Assembly (NCBI GenBank): GCA_036404435.1
Contig: DASWZN010000068.1
Coordinates: forward strand, 71,012-135,011
DNA length: 64,000 nt
DNA from: DASWZN01 sp036404435
GTDB taxonomy: Bacteria > Acidobacteriota > Terriglobia > Bryobacterales > Bryobacteraceae
Direction: 5' to 3'
The translations under genes were made by a program, and so were the position numbers. This document shows positions 41,797 to 50,402 of the stretch, in pieces; position 1 is the stretch's first letter, and each line of letters opens with the position of its first letter. Below the pieces are notes generated by a model. That model saw nothing but the letters and a program-made list of their open reading frames with translations. It made no database searches and was not told the origin of the DNA.

Positions 41797-43983
41797 ATGA
41801 AACTCTCCTGGTGCTTCGTTGCAGTGACGTTCGTGACAGCGCCGTGGCTTCGAGGTCAGACCGTGACACCACCCTATAAGAACGCCAATCTTCCGGCCGA
41901 ACAGCGGGCGGAGGACCTGTTGGCGCGCATGACGCTGGAAGAAAAAGTGGCCATGCTGGCGGGGGCCACATGGATGGAATCCGCGCCCAACGCGCGGCTC
42001 GGGATTCCCTCGCTGAAGATGGCCGATGGCCCGGTGGGAGTGCGATCCTGGGCCGGACCGTCCGCGCTCACCAACGCCCCGCGGTCGAAGCTCCCGCAGG
42101 CCTTCAGCACCGCGTTCCCGGCGGGCGTGGCGCTGGGGGCGACCTGGGACCCGGAGATGGCGCGTCGCGTCGGGCAGGCGCTCGGCCAGGAGGTCCGGGC
42201 GCTGGGGCGCAACATGCTCCTCGGCCCCAGCATCAACATCCACCGCACGCCCTGGGCCGGGCGCAATTTCGAAACCTACGGAGAGGACCCGTACCTCACC
42301 TCGCGCCTGGTGGTCGGCTACATCCAGGGCATGCAGAGCGAGGGCGTCATCGCCACCGTGAAGCACTTCGCGGCCAACAGCCAGGAGTTCGAGCGGCGCA
42401 CCATCGACGAGAAGATCGGTGAGCGCGCGCTGCACGAGATCTACTTCCCGGCCTTCAAAGCCGCGGTGGAAGAGGCGGGCGTGTGGTCCGTGATGTCGGC
42501 CTACAACAAGGTGAACGGCTTCTGGTGCTCCGAGAACGCGTACCTGCTGACGGAGACGCTGAAGAGGCGGTGGGGCTTTAAGGGCTTTGTGGTTTCGGAC
42601 TGGGGCGGCACGCACAGCACGGTGGACGGCGCCGTCGCGGGCCTCGATATCGAGATGCCGGGTCCGGAGTCGGTTCGCCTCTTGCTGAATCACGACGAAA
42701 CCACGCGGCACAGGTTCACGGGCGGATTCCAGGCGGCGGAACTGGTGCTGCCGGCGATCGAGAGCGGGAAGATACCGCAAGCCGCCGTCGACGACAGAGT
42801 CCGGCGGATGCTGCGGGCGATGTTCAGCGTCGGAATCTTCGACCGGAACGAGGCCGCCACGGGCGATGTCGACACTACCGCGGAAATCGCGGTGGCGCGC
42901 GCCGCGGCCACGGAAGGGATCGTACTGCTGAAAAACGAGCGCGGGGTTCTTCCTTTAGAGGGGCCGAAGGTGCGCTCGATCGCGGTGATCGGCCCCAGCG
43001 CGGTCGTGGCTCGCACCGGCGGCGGGGGCAGCTCGAACGTCAGGCCGAAGTACGCCATCAGCCCGCTCGAAGGCATCCGCGCGCGAGCCGGCGACCGATT
43101 CCAGGTCGGCTACGCGCTGGGGGCCGCGATGGAGGGCGAGGACCAGGACAAAGACAGCGCCACTCTCCTCAAAGAGGCCGCTGCACTGGCGGCGAAGTCG
43201 GACGTGGCCGTGGTGTTTGTGGGGAACTCGTCGAAGCTCGAGGCCGAGAGTTTCGACCGCAAGACGCTGGGCCTGCCGGCGGGTCAGGATGACCTCATCC
43301 AGGCGGTGGCCGCGGCCAACCCACGGACGGTGGTGGTGTTGATCGCGGGCTCGCCGGTCCTGATGGACGGTTGGATCGCGCGGATCCCGGCGCTGCTGGC
43401 GGCATGGTATCCGGGCCAGGAAGGCGGCCACGCCATTGCCGACATCCTCTTCGGCGATGCCAACCCGTCCGGCAAGCTGCCCATGACCTTTCTCAAGGAG
43501 TGGAAGGATTCGCCGGCGTACGGCCACTATCCGGGGGAGAACGGCGTGGTCGAATACGCGGAGGGGATCTACGTCGGGTACCGGCATTTCGACAAGCACA
43601 ACATCGAGCCGCTGTTTCCGTTCGGGCACGGCCTTTCCTACACGACGTTCACCTACAGCGACCTGAAGGTGAGCCGGCATGAGGTCTCGCTCGCGGTGCG
43701 CAATACGGGCTCTCGCGAAGGGGCGGAGGTGGTGCAACTGTACGTTGGAGACAGGCACTCGAGCGTCGACCGGCCGGTCAAGGAGCTGAAAGGGTTCCGC
43801 AGGGTGGTGCTGAAACCGGGCGAGAGCAAGACGGTCAGGTTCTCGCTCGACAAGAGCGCGATTTCGTATTACTCGACGGCCCGACACGAGTGGGTGGCGG
43901 AGCCGGGGACGTTTGAGGTGCTGGTGGGGGCTTCGTCGCGCGACATTCGGCTCAGCGGGAAGTTCGCGCTAGCGGGTGAGTAG
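41797..43983 (+). CDS. GH3 beta-glucosidase-like exported enzyme
   Basis: A 728-residue exported glycoside hydrolase with a signal peptide (MKLSWCFVAVTFVTAPWLRGQ). The N-terminal barrel has RLGIPSLKMADGPVGVRSW and KHFAANSQEFERR (substrate Lys-His), and the nucleophile D268 is in GFVVSDWGGTHST. The second domain (about 360-560, LLKNERGVLPLEG) carries the acid/base region, and a fibronectin III-like domain (about 630-728, LKGFRRVVLKPGESKTVRF) ends it. This is the classical three-domain bacterial beta-glucosidase. It probably releases glucose from cello- or xylo-oligomers outside the cytoplasm, next to the intracellular phosphorylase gene. ATG 41797 faces the TPR gene over a 37-bp promoter gap. 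Confidence 0.93.
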   Translation: MKLSWCFVAVTFVTAPWLRGQTVTPPYKNANLPAEQRAEDLLARMTLEEKVAMLAGATWMESAPNARLGIPSLKMADGPVGVRSWAGPSALTNAPRSKLPQAFSTAFPAGVALGATWDPEMARRVGQALGQEVRALGRNMLLGPSINIHRTPWAGRNFETYGEDPYLTSRLVVGYIQGMQSEGVIATVKHFAANSQEFERRTIDEKIGERALHEIYFPAFKAAVEEAGVWSVMSAYNKVNGFWCSENAYLLTETLKRRWGFKGFVVSDWGGTHSTVDGAVAGLDIEMPGPESVRLLLNHDETTRHRFTGGFQAAELVLPAIESGKIPQAAVDDRVRRMLRAMFSVGIFDRNEAATGDVDTTAEIAVARAAATEGIVLLKNERGVLPLEGPKVRSIAVIGPSAVVARTGGGGSSNVRPKYAISPLEGIRARAGDRFQVGYALGAAMEGEDQDKDSATLLKEAAALAAKSDVAVVFVGNSSKLEAESFDRKTLGLPAGQDDLIQAVAAANPRTVVVLIAGSPVLMDGWIARIPALLAAWYPGQEGGHAIADILFGDANPSGKLPMTFLKEWKDSPAYGHYPGENGVVEYAEGIYVGYRHFDKHNIEPLFPFGHGLSYTTFTYSDLKVSRHEVSLAVRNTGSREGAEVVQLYVGDRHSSVDRPVKELKGFRRVVLKPGESKTVRFSLDKSAISYYSTARHEWVAEPGTFEVLVGASSRDIRLSGKFALAGE

Positions 43984-43991
43984 AGAACGCC

Positions 43992-44417
43992 ATGCTCAAG
44001 AAGTTTCTGCTGGTTCTCGTCGCCGTTGTGTTCGTTGCGGCGGTAGGCGTTGCTCACTGGGTCGGAGTGATAGCGGGCTGGTGGGATCCTTTGGTGCGGC
44101 CCGCGAACGTTACCTCCAGAGCCCATTACGTCTTCATATGGGAATCGGCCGCTTGGTTCGACTGTTCGGTCGACGCCCGGAGAAACGTCAACGTGTGCAA
44201 GGCTTGGAACGACGACGGGCGGCTGGTGGCTTCCGGCGACTTCCGCCTGAAAGACGAGAACCGCGCCGCAACATCGGACGAGCTTCATCCCTCGGCGCTG
44301 GGACCTACAAACGAATTCGGTGGTTCGGATACTATCTACCTTTTCGGGCCCAAGAAGCTGATCATGGGCAAGGAACTAGTCCGCGTGCCTGACTCGCCGC
44401 CCGCGCGGGCGCAATGA
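43992..44417 (+). CDS. Membrane-anchored hypothetical protein
   Basis: A 141-residue protein with one N-terminal helix (MLKKFLLVLVAVVFVAAVGVAHWVGVIAGW) and a small outer domain of about 100 residues with a Cys pair (AAWFDCSVDARRNVNVCKAW), beta strands and the end KLIMGKELVRVPDSPPARAQ. No known family is recognised. The start lies 8 bp after the GH3 stop, so it is likely the second gene of that unit. The stop is followed by the convergent gene at 44433. Confidence 0.65.
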   Translation: MLKKFLLVLVAVVFVAAVGVAHWVGVIAGWWDPLVRPANVTSRAHYVFIWESAAWFDCSVDARRNVNVCKAWNDDGRLVASGDFRLKDENRAATSDELHPSALGPTNEFGGSDTIYLFGPKKLIMGKELVRVPDSPPARAQ

Positions 44418-44432
44418 CCAGCCCGACCACTT

Positions 44433-45005
44433 CTACCGGCTGCCGTGCGCCAGCAGCCGAAGCGCCCGCCGCGAATGCACCCAGCCTGCGTAGGCGAGAA
44501 GCCAAGCAAGGGCGAAGGGGAAGGCGGCCAGGCGGGCCAGCGTGCGAAGGCCGCCGAGCCCGGTCAATCCGGAGCGCAGCAAGGCGAAATGAACCAGAAC
44601 GCTCCGGTGGGCATAATCGAGCCAGAAGTAGTCGGCGTTTTCGTTGACGATGAAAACCTTGGCCGGGACCCGAAGAGCCAGGGCCCACTTCCACTTGGCC
44701 ATGATGGGCTCGCCGGAGCATAGGATGCCGAGGAGCGCATAGCGGCGGGCGCGGAGCTCGCGGTAGAGGCGCTTGCGCCCGGAACGCCCGCGATAATCGC
44801 CGGTTCGGAAAACGGTTGCGCCGGGAGGCAGGCCCGCGGGGGCGCCGGGATAACAGGTGAACAGATCGATGGGGGCGCCGTGGTTGCGATACAGAATGGG
44901 GAGCAGGCGTTCGGTGATCTCGCGCGAGCCGCTCTCGACGAATAGGATGCGGCCCGCGGGAATGCGCCGGCGGAGCAAACAACGCACGAACTCTAAACTC
45001 CCCAA
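44433..45005 (-). CDS. Hypothetical protein with partial resemblance to glycosyltransferase/LPS proteins
   Basis: About 185-190 residues. The first part, RILFVESGSREITERLLPILYRNHGAPIDLFTCYP, alternates strands and helices like a Rossmann half; IVNENADYFWLDYAHR is a polar motif; a membrane helix (about 150-170, LARLAAFPFALAWLLAYAGW) closes it. I do not recognise the function; it may be a fragment-sized relative of GT9-like proteins. The start is TTG 45005, which overlaps the cimA stop by 13 bp, or GTG 44987, which does not; either makes it the last gene of the minus-strand unit. Confidence in the frame is good (long open frame, codon bias), in function none. Confidence 0.6.
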   Translation of the reverse strand: MGSLEFVRCLLRRRIPAGRILFVESGSREITERLLPILYRNHGAPIDLFTCYPGAPAGLPPGATVFRTGDYRGRSGRKRLYRELRARRYALLGILCSGEPIMAKWKWALALRVPAKVFIVNENADYFWLDYAHRSVLVHFALLRSGLTGLGGLRTLARLAAFPFALAWLLAYAGWVHSRRALRLLAHGSR

Positions 45006-46603
45006 CAGTAGTCTTCTACGGCTCTCTCGATGCTATCATCCTGCTCGCTGGCGCGCATGAGCTCGAGGCGGATGGCGTCGATCATGGCGCGCCAACTGGC
45101 CTCGATCACATTGTCGGAAACGCCGATGGTGGCCCAGCTCTTGCGGTGGTCGGACCACTCGATGAGGACGCGGACCTTGGCGGCGGTACCCTTCTTGGGC
45201 TCAAGCACGCGGACCTTGTAGTCGGTCAGGCGCACATCCTGAATGCCGGGGTAGAGCGCGGCGAGGCACTTGCGAAGGCAGAGGTCGAGAGCGTGCACCG
45301 GGCCGTGGCCGTGGGCGGTCGCGGAGTGGATGGCGTCCTGGACCTTGATGGTGACGGTGGCCGTGGTGCTGGATTCGGCATCGTCGTCCATCTTGGTGGC
45401 GACCTCGAAGCCGACCAGCTCGAAAAACTTGACGCCGGGGCGGAGGGCCTCGCGGACGAGGAGCTCGAAGGTGCCTTCGGCGGCCTCGAGCTCATAACCG
45501 AGGAATTCCATGTGCTTGATGCGCTCGAGAAGCTCGCGGCGGGCGTCCTCGTTAAGGCGGTCGGCGATGCCGTGCTGCTTCAGCTTGAACAGGATGTTGG
45601 CGCGGCCGGAGAGGTCGCTGAGCAGGACGCGCTGGCGGTTGCCGACGGTAGCGGGCGGGACGTGCTCGTAGGTGGCGGCGTCGCGCAGGACCGCGCTCAC
45701 ATGCACGCCGCCCTTGTGAGCGAAGGCGCTGTGGCCGACGTAGGGCTGGGCGTTGGGCATGGGCAGATTGGCGAGCTCGGCGATGAAGCGGGTGACGGAG
45801 CTAAGGGTGCCGAGCTTCTCCGGGCCAACCACGGTGTGGCCCAGCTTCAACTCGAGGTTGGCGATCACGGAGGCCAGGTTGACGTTGCCGCAGCGCTCGC
45901 CATAGCCGTTCATGCAGCCCTGGACATGGGTGACGCCCTGCTCGACGGCAGCGATGGTGTTGGCGACGGCGCAATCGGAATCGTTGTGGACGTGGATCCC
46001 GAGCGTGCCGTCGAAGCGCTTGCGCACCTCGGCCACGATTTCGCCGAGGCGGCCGGTGATCATTCCGCCGTTGGTGTCGCACAGGCAGAGGATGTCGGCG
46101 CCGGCGGTCTGGGCGGCTTCGAGCGCGCGCAGGGCAAAGGCGGCGTTGCTGGTGTAGCCGTCGAAGAAGTGCTCGGCGTCGAAGATGACTTCCTTGTCGT
46201 GCTCCTTGAGGTAGCGAACGGTTTCGCCGATGAGCTTCAGGTTCTCTTCCTCGGTGATGCCCAAGGCGCGGCGGGTGTGCAGGTCCCAGGTCTTGCCGAA
46301 GATGGTGATGACGGACGTGCCGGACTCGATCAGGGCGCGGACGTTGGGATCGCGGTCGACGCGGTTCTTGGCGAAGCGAGTGGAGCCGAAGGCCGTGAGG
46401 CGGGCGTGCTTGAGCGGAAGGTCTTTGGCCCGGGCGAAGAAGTCCTTGTCGCGCGGGTTCGAGCCGGGCCAGCCGCCCTCGATGTAGTCGATGCCGAACT
46501 CGTCCAGACGAAGGGCGATCGCGAGCTTGTCATCGACGGTGAAGGATACGGCTTCCCCCTGGGTGCCGTCGCGGAGGGTGGTCTCGAGAGTGGTGATCTT
46601 CAT
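44993..46603 (-). CDS. cimA: (R)-citramalate synthase
   Basis: A 536-residue HMGL-like acyltransferase making citramalate from pyruvate and acetyl-CoA, the threonine-independent path to isoleucine. Barrel motifs: TTLRDGTQGEAVSF (metal Asp and Arg), GWPGSNPRDKDFF, DANHFFDGYTSN type (here DAEHFFDGYTSN), CLCDTNGG and GIHVHNDSDCAVANT (metal His-x-His). The C-terminal LeuA dimerisation domain (about 395-530) binds the feedback effector isoleucine. Length matches CimA of the LeuA-like group rather than plain LeuA. It follows ilvBNC after a 152-bp gap of stacked hairpins, so it may be in the same regulon with a polarity step between. 2-Isopropylmalate synthase is the nearest alternative. Confidence 0.9.
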   Translation of the reverse strand: MKITTLETTLRDGTQGEAVSFTVDDKLAIALRLDEFGIDYIEGGWPGSNPRDKDFFARAKDLPLKHARLTAFGSTRFAKNRVDRDPNVRALIESGTSVITIFGKTWDLHTRRALGITEEENLKLIGETVRYLKEHDKEVIFDAEHFFDGYTSNAAFALRALEAAQTAGADILCLCDTNGGMITGRLGEIVAEVRKRFDGTLGIHVHNDSDCAVANTIAAVEQGVTHVQGCMNGYGERCGNVNLASVIANLELKLGHTVVGPEKLGTLSSVTRFIAELANLPMPNAQPYVGHSAFAHKGGVHVSAVLRDAATYEHVPPATVGNRQRVLLSDLSGRANILFKLKQHGIADRLNEDARRELLERIKHMEFLGYELEAAEGTFELLVREALRPGVKFFELVGFEVATKMDDDAESSTTATVTIKVQDAIHSATAHGHGPVHALDLCLRKCLAALYPGIQDVRLTDYKVRVLEPKKGTAAKVRVLIEWSDHRKSWATIGVSDNVIEASWRAMIDAIRLELMRASEQDDSIERAVEDYCWGV

Positions 46604-46755
46604 ATAAGAGCCATCGGCCTTCAGCCGTCAGCCCTCGGCTAACGGCTGGTTAGGGGCCCGGCTTTGGCCGGGCCCCGGATTCGGTTGCGCGGCTGGGGCC
46701 GCGCGGAAAACGCGGGTCTGGAGACCCGCCGCAGGCGTGGACGCCTGCCCCACGA
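46604..46755. repeat. Cluster of four hairpins between ilvC and cimA, including a REP-like palindrome
   Basis: Within 152 bp are GGGCCCGGC-TTT-GGCCGGGCCC type, GCGCGGC-TGGG-GCCGCGC, GCGGGTCT-GG-AGACCCGC and GCAGGCG-TGGA-CGCCTGC (46731-46748). None is followed by a T-run. The last has the same core as the palindromes at 26726 and 31597. The block may slow or protect the ilvC transcript end. Confidence 0.65.
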
Positions 46756-47787
46756 CTAGCTGGCGGCATCCTCTTGAGGAACTCCGGCTTCCTTCGCCTT
46801 CTTCAGGAAAGGCATCATGGCGCGAAGTTCCCGGCCGACTTCTTCGACGGGCTGATGCCGGGCTTCCTCGCGCATGCGCAGGAAGTTCTTGCGACCGGAC
46901 TTGTTCTCTTCGATCCATTCCTTGGCGAACTGGCCGGACTGGATCTCGGCGAGGATCTTCTTCATCTCTTCGCGAGTCTGCTGGTTGACGATGCGCGGGC
47001 CGCGGGTGTAATCGCCGTACTCGGCGGTATCGGAGACCGAGAAGCGCATGTAGGCCAAACCGCCCTCCTGGATCAGGTCGACAATCAGCTTCAATTCGTG
47101 CAAGCACTCGAAGTAGGCGATCTCGGGGGCGTAGCCGGCCGCGACCAGGGTCTCGAAACCGGCCCGGATCAGTTCGCTGGCGCCGCCGCAGAGCACGGCC
47201 TGCTCGCCGAACAGGTCGCTTTCGGTCTCTTCCTTGAACGTGGTCTCGATCACGCCGGCCTTGAGACAGCCGAGGGCGCGGGCGTACGCTAGGGCGTTCG
47301 TCAGCGCGCGGCCGGAGGCGTCCTGGTGGACGGCGACGAGCGCCGGCACGCCCACGCCTTCGATGAACAGCTCGCGCACCCGGTGGCCGGGCGCTTTGGG
47401 GGCGATCATCGTCACGTCGACGTCCTTGGGCGGGACGATCTGGCCGAAGTGGATATTGAAGCCGTGGGCGAACATCAGGGTCTTGCCCGCCTTCATGTTG
47501 GGGGCGAGGTCCTTATCGTAGACGCCCTTCTGGTGATGGTCCTCGACGAGGATCATGATGACGTCGGCCGCCTTGGCGGCGTCGGCTGCGGACATGACGT
47601 TAAGGCCGGCGGCCTTGGCCTTGTCCCAATTCGGACTGCCGGGAAGCTCGGCCACGACCACGCTCACGCCGGAATCGCGAAGGTTGAGCGAGTGCGCGTG
47701 GCCCTGGCTGCCGTAGCCGATGATGGCGACGGTGCGGCCCTGGAAGGAACTCAAATCAGCATCTTTTTCGTAGTAGCGTTTGGCCAT
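46756..47787 (-). CDS. ilvC: Ketol-acid reductoisomerase, class I
   Basis: A 343-residue enzyme that turns acetolactate or acetohydroxybutyrate into dihydroxy acids with NADPH and magnesium. N-terminal Rossmann: IGYGSQGHAHSLNLRDSG, with VVVAELPGSPNWDKA after it. The helical C-terminal knot has GQIVPPKDVDVTMIAPKAPGHRVRELF type segments, DLFGEQAVLCGGASELI and CLHELKLIVDLIQEGGL (metal-binding Asp/Glu). Length is that of the short class I form. It follows ilvN by 10 bp. The start ATG 47787 has a fair purine-rich site (GAGG type) upstream. Confidence 0.97.
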   Translation of the reverse strand: MAKRYYEKDADLSSFQGRTVAIIGYGSQGHAHSLNLRDSGVSVVVAELPGSPNWDKAKAAGLNVMSAADAAKAADVIMILVEDHHQKGVYDKDLAPNMKAGKTLMFAHGFNIHFGQIVPPKDVDVTMIAPKAPGHRVRELFIEGVGVPALVAVHQDASGRALTNALAYARALGCLKAGVIETTFKEETESDLFGEQAVLCGGASELIRAGFETLVAAGYAPEIAYFECLHELKLIVDLIQEGGLAYMRFSVSDTAEYGDYTRGPRIVNQQTREEMKKILAEIQSGQFAKEWIEENKSGRKNFLRMREEARHQPVEEVGRELRAMMPFLKKAKEAGVPQEDAAS

Positions 47788-47797
47788 GATTTTCGAT

Positions 47798-48385
47798 TTA
47801 CTCCATTTCCTCTAGAGAAGTGCGTTGTTGGTGCGCGAGCGCGGGCCGCTGAGACCGTGCGTGCGCGGATGTCGTTGCGGTTGGAACGGGCGGCGAGAGG
47901 CGCAGCCGCTTGGTCTCGAGCGAGACGGCAATCAGGCCCGAGCGCGTGACTTCGATTTCGCCGTAGGTGCGCATCACGTCGATGAATTCGTCCAGCTTTT
48001 CCGGAGCGCCCGTGGCCTCGATGGCGAAGCCCTCGACGGAGGAGTCGACTACACGGGCGCCGAAAATCTCGGATTCCTTCAGGATAGCGGTCCTAGTCTC
48101 CAGGGTGGCGCGGACGCGGAGGAGCACCATCTCGCGCGCGACGGCGGGAGACTCGGAGAGGTCGCTGGCCTGCAGCACGTTGATCAGCTTATTCATCTGC
48201 TTGATGACCTGCGAGCGCAGGTTGGGATCCACGTCGACCACGATGGTCATGCGCGAGAGCGTGGGATCGAGAGTGCGGGCGACCGTGAGACTCTCGATGT
48301 TATAGCCACGGGCGCTGAGCAGGCCGGTGATGCGCATGAGAGCGCCGGGTTTGTTTTCGACCAGCAATGAAATGACTTGGAGCAT
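47798..48385 (-). CDS. ilvN: Acetolactate synthase regulatory subunit
   Basis: A 195-residue small subunit. The N-terminal ACT domain is MLQVISLLVENKPGALMRITGLLSARGYNIESLTVARTLDP, the site of valine feedback, followed by the second ACT-like part (EMVLLRVRATLETRTAILKESEIFGARVVDSSVEGFAIEATGAPEKLDEFIDVMRTYGEIEVTRSGLIA). ATG 48385 is set by homology; the open frame continues upstream into the ilvB end and is not used. A C-terminal tail of 30 residues, rich in Ala, Arg and Gln (SAHARSQRPALAHQQRTSLEEME), goes beyond the usual length of about 165. It lies 22 bp after ilvB and 10 bp before ilvC. Confidence 0.95.
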   Translation of the reverse strand: MLQVISLLVENKPGALMRITGLLSARGYNIESLTVARTLDPTLSRMTIVVDVDPNLRSQVIKQMNKLINVLQASDLSESPAVAREMVLLRVRATLETRTAILKESEIFGARVVDSSVEGFAIEATGAPEKLDEFIDVMRTYGEIEVTRSGLIAVSLETKRLRLSPPVPTATTSAHARSQRPALAHQQRTSLEEME

Positions 48386-48407
48386 AGAAGGTCCTTTCGG
48401 CGTCGGG

Positions 48408-50138
48408 CTATTTCGGCACCGCCACGGGGGTCGGCGGGCCAAGAACCATCTCGTTGATTGCGGCGCCGGCCGGAACCATCGGGAAGACGTTCTCAAAGGG
48501 CGACACGCGGACGTTCAGTAAGTAGGGACCGGGCTGGCGGACGGCCTCTTCCAGGGCGGGCCGGAGGTCCTCGGGCCGCTCGATGGTGCGGCCGTTGATG
48601 CCGTAGGCGGAGGCGAGCTTCTCGGTGTCGGGGAACGACTCGAGCTGGACGGCGCACTTACGGTCGTTGAAGAACAGCTCCTGCCACTGGCGAACCATGC
48701 CCAGGTAGCCGTTGTTGACGATCACGATCTTGACCGGCAGGTTGTTGGCGGCGATGGTCGCGAGCTCGGGGATCGACATCTGGAAACCGCCGTCGCCGAC
48801 CAGCGCGATGACGAGCGTATCGGGATTGGCGGCCTGGGCGCCCATGGCGGCGGGAACGCCGTAGCCCATCGAGCCAAGGCCTCCGGAGGTGATCCAGCGA
48901 CGGGGCTGGTTGAAGCGGATGAACTGCGCGGCCCACATCTGGTGTTGGCCGACGTCGGTGGTGACGATGGCTTCGCCGTTGGCGATGCGATCGACCTCGA
49001 ACATCACGTGCTGCGGTTTGATCTCGTCGACGGAAAGAGCGGGCTTGAGAGGATGCTCCTCTTTCCAGGAGCGGATCTGACGCCACCAGGCTTTGCGGCC
49101 GTTGGTGCTGCGCGTGGCCATTTCAGGCGCCATCTCTTCGAGGACCTTGACGACCTTGCGGAGGACGCGCTTGGCATCGCCGACGATGGGGAGGTCGGGA
49201 GCGCGGTTCTTGCCGATCTCGGCGGGATCGATGTCGATGTGGATGACCTTGGCGTGTGGGGCGAAGGCGGCGAGGCGGCCGGTCACGCGGTCGTCGAAAC
49301 GGACGCCGACGGCGATGAGGAGGTCCGTTTCGGTCATGGCCATGTTGGCCGTGTAGCTGCCGTGCATGCCGGGCATGCTGATGAAGTTGGGATGGCTGCC
49401 GGAGAAACCGCCCAGGCCCATCAGGGTGCAGACCACCGGGACGTCCACCAGCTCGACCAGCTCATGCAACTCGGGGGCGGCGCCCGCGGAAACGATGCCG
49501 CCGCCGGCATAAACGAGCGGGCGCTCGGCTTCCCAGATCATCTGCGCGGCTCGCCGGATCTGGCCGGTGTGGCCCTCGGTGTAGACCTTGTAGCCGGGCA
49601 GGTGGATCGCCGAGACCGGAGTGTAGTGGGCCTGCCCCTGAAAGACATCCTTGGCTATGTCGACCAGGACCGGGCCCGGGCGGCCGGATGCGGCGATGTA
49701 GAAAGCCTCGTGAACGACTTGGGGCAGATCGGCGATGTTCTTAACCAGATAGTTGTGCTTGGTGCAGGAGCGGGTGATGCCGAAGGTGTCGGCTTCCTGG
49801 AAAGCGTCGCTGCCGATGAGCTTGGAGTGAACCTGGCCGGTGATGGCGACGATGGGGATGGAGTCCATCATGGCGTCGGTCAGACCCGTCACCAGGTTCG
49901 TGGCGCCGGGGCCTGAGGTGGCGCAGCAGACGCCGACGCGGCCGGTCGAACGCGCCCAGCCGGAGGCGGCGAAGGCCGCGTTTTCCTCGTGCCGGACGAG
50001 GATGTGACGAATGTGGTGGTCGAATACCGCGTCATAGAGGGGAAGCGTGACGCCTCCAGGGTAACCGAAGAAGCATTCCACACCTTCCCGAACCAGACAT
50101 TCCAGCAGCATCCTTGCGCCGCTCATGAGATTTGCCAT
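48408..50138 (-). CDS. ilvB: Acetolactate synthase catalytic subunit
   Basis: A 576-residue thiamine diphosphate enzyme, the first shared step of valine, leucine and isoleucine synthesis. ThDP and FAD marks: VECFFGYPGGVTLPLYDAVFDHHIRHILVRHEENAAFAASGWARSTG (catalytic Glu), GVRFDDRVTGRLAAFAPHAKVIHIDIDPAEIGKNRAPD, and GDGGFQMSIPELATIAANNLPVKIVIVNNGYLGMVRQWQ (GDG and NN ThDP motif). ATG 50138 begins MANLMSGARMLLECLV; ATG 50147 would add three residues. It is first in the ilvBNC unit, 38 bases after an attenuator hairpin and 92 after the leader peptide gene. Confidence 0.97.
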   Translation of the reverse strand: MANLMSGARMLLECLVREGVECFFGYPGGVTLPLYDAVFDHHIRHILVRHEENAAFAASGWARSTGRVGVCCATSGPGATNLVTGLTDAMMDSIPIVAITGQVHSKLIGSDAFQEADTFGITRSCTKHNYLVKNIADLPQVVHEAFYIAASGRPGPVLVDIAKDVFQGQAHYTPVSAIHLPGYKVYTEGHTGQIRRAAQMIWEAERPLVYAGGGIVSAGAAPELHELVELVDVPVVCTLMGLGGFSGSHPNFISMPGMHGSYTANMAMTETDLLIAVGVRFDDRVTGRLAAFAPHAKVIHIDIDPAEIGKNRAPDLPIVGDAKRVLRKVVKVLEEMAPEMATRSTNGRKAWWRQIRSWKEEHPLKPALSVDEIKPQHVMFEVDRIANGEAIVTTDVGQHQMWAAQFIRFNQPRRWITSGGLGSMGYGVPAAMGAQAANPDTLVIALVGDGGFQMSIPELATIAANNLPVKIVIVNNGYLGMVRQWQELFFNDRKCAVQLESFPDTEKLASAYGINGRTIERPEDLRPALEEAVRQPGPYLLNVRVSPFENVFPMVPAGAAINEMVLGPPTPVAVPK

Positions 50139-50164
50139 AGGCACCATCCTTGAAATTCTCTTCA

Positions 50165-50210
50165 ATAACAAAAACGGCCACTGTACGGGAGTTGATCCCC
50201 GCCAGTGGCC
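50165..50210 (-). terminator. Attenuator terminator hairpin before ilvB
   Basis: On the minus strand GGCCACTG (50210-50203) pairs with CAGTGGCC (50183-50176), closed by an inner GGGG/CCCG pairing, then GTTTTTGTTATT. It lies between the leader peptide stop (50230) and ilvB. Position and T-run are those of an intrinsic attenuator that stops transcription when the leader is translated freely. Confidence 0.85.
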
Positions 50211-50229
50211 TTTTGAAATCCTCAGGCCG

Positions 50230-50349
50230 TCAGGCGGGGTCCGATACAGCGACCCCGATGGTAATGACGATGATTACGGGAACGACGACGGCGAGCGAGG
50301 ACACACTAAGGAGGGACGCGATCGACGGCGCTGAACGATGGCCGGGCAA
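50230..50349 (-). CDS. ilvB leader peptide, 39 residues rich in Val, Ile and Leu
   Basis: A short reading frame from TTG 50349 with AAAGGAGG ten bases upstream (50367-50360). The product is MPGHRSAPSIASLLSVSSLAVVVPVII and then VITIGVAVSDPA; 16 of the last 30 residues are Val, Ile or Leu, ending just before the attenuator hairpin. This is the classical plan of the ilv leaders: when charged Val/Ile/Leu tRNA is short, the ribosome stalls and the hairpin is not formed. The codon run is maintained as GTC, GTT, ATC, ATT, CTC and CTT, mixed codons, so selection is for amino acids. The peptide was read by hand, and the frame has no other match. Confidence 0.8.
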   Translation of the reverse strand: MPGHRSAPSIASLLSVSSLAVVVPVIIVITIGVAVSDPA

Positions 50350-50373
50350 GTTCGTCGTGCCTCCTTTCCGATT

Positions 50374-50402
50374 AGAGTAACCTACCATCCGACCAAATGC
50401 AA
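50374..50402 (-). promoter_or_regulatory. Candidate promoter of the ilvBNC operon
   Basis: On the minus strand TTGCAT (50402-50397), a 17-base spacer and TACTCT (50379-50374) make a sigma-70 type promoter. It is seven bases upstream of the leader peptide ribosome-binding site. Confidence 0.5.
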
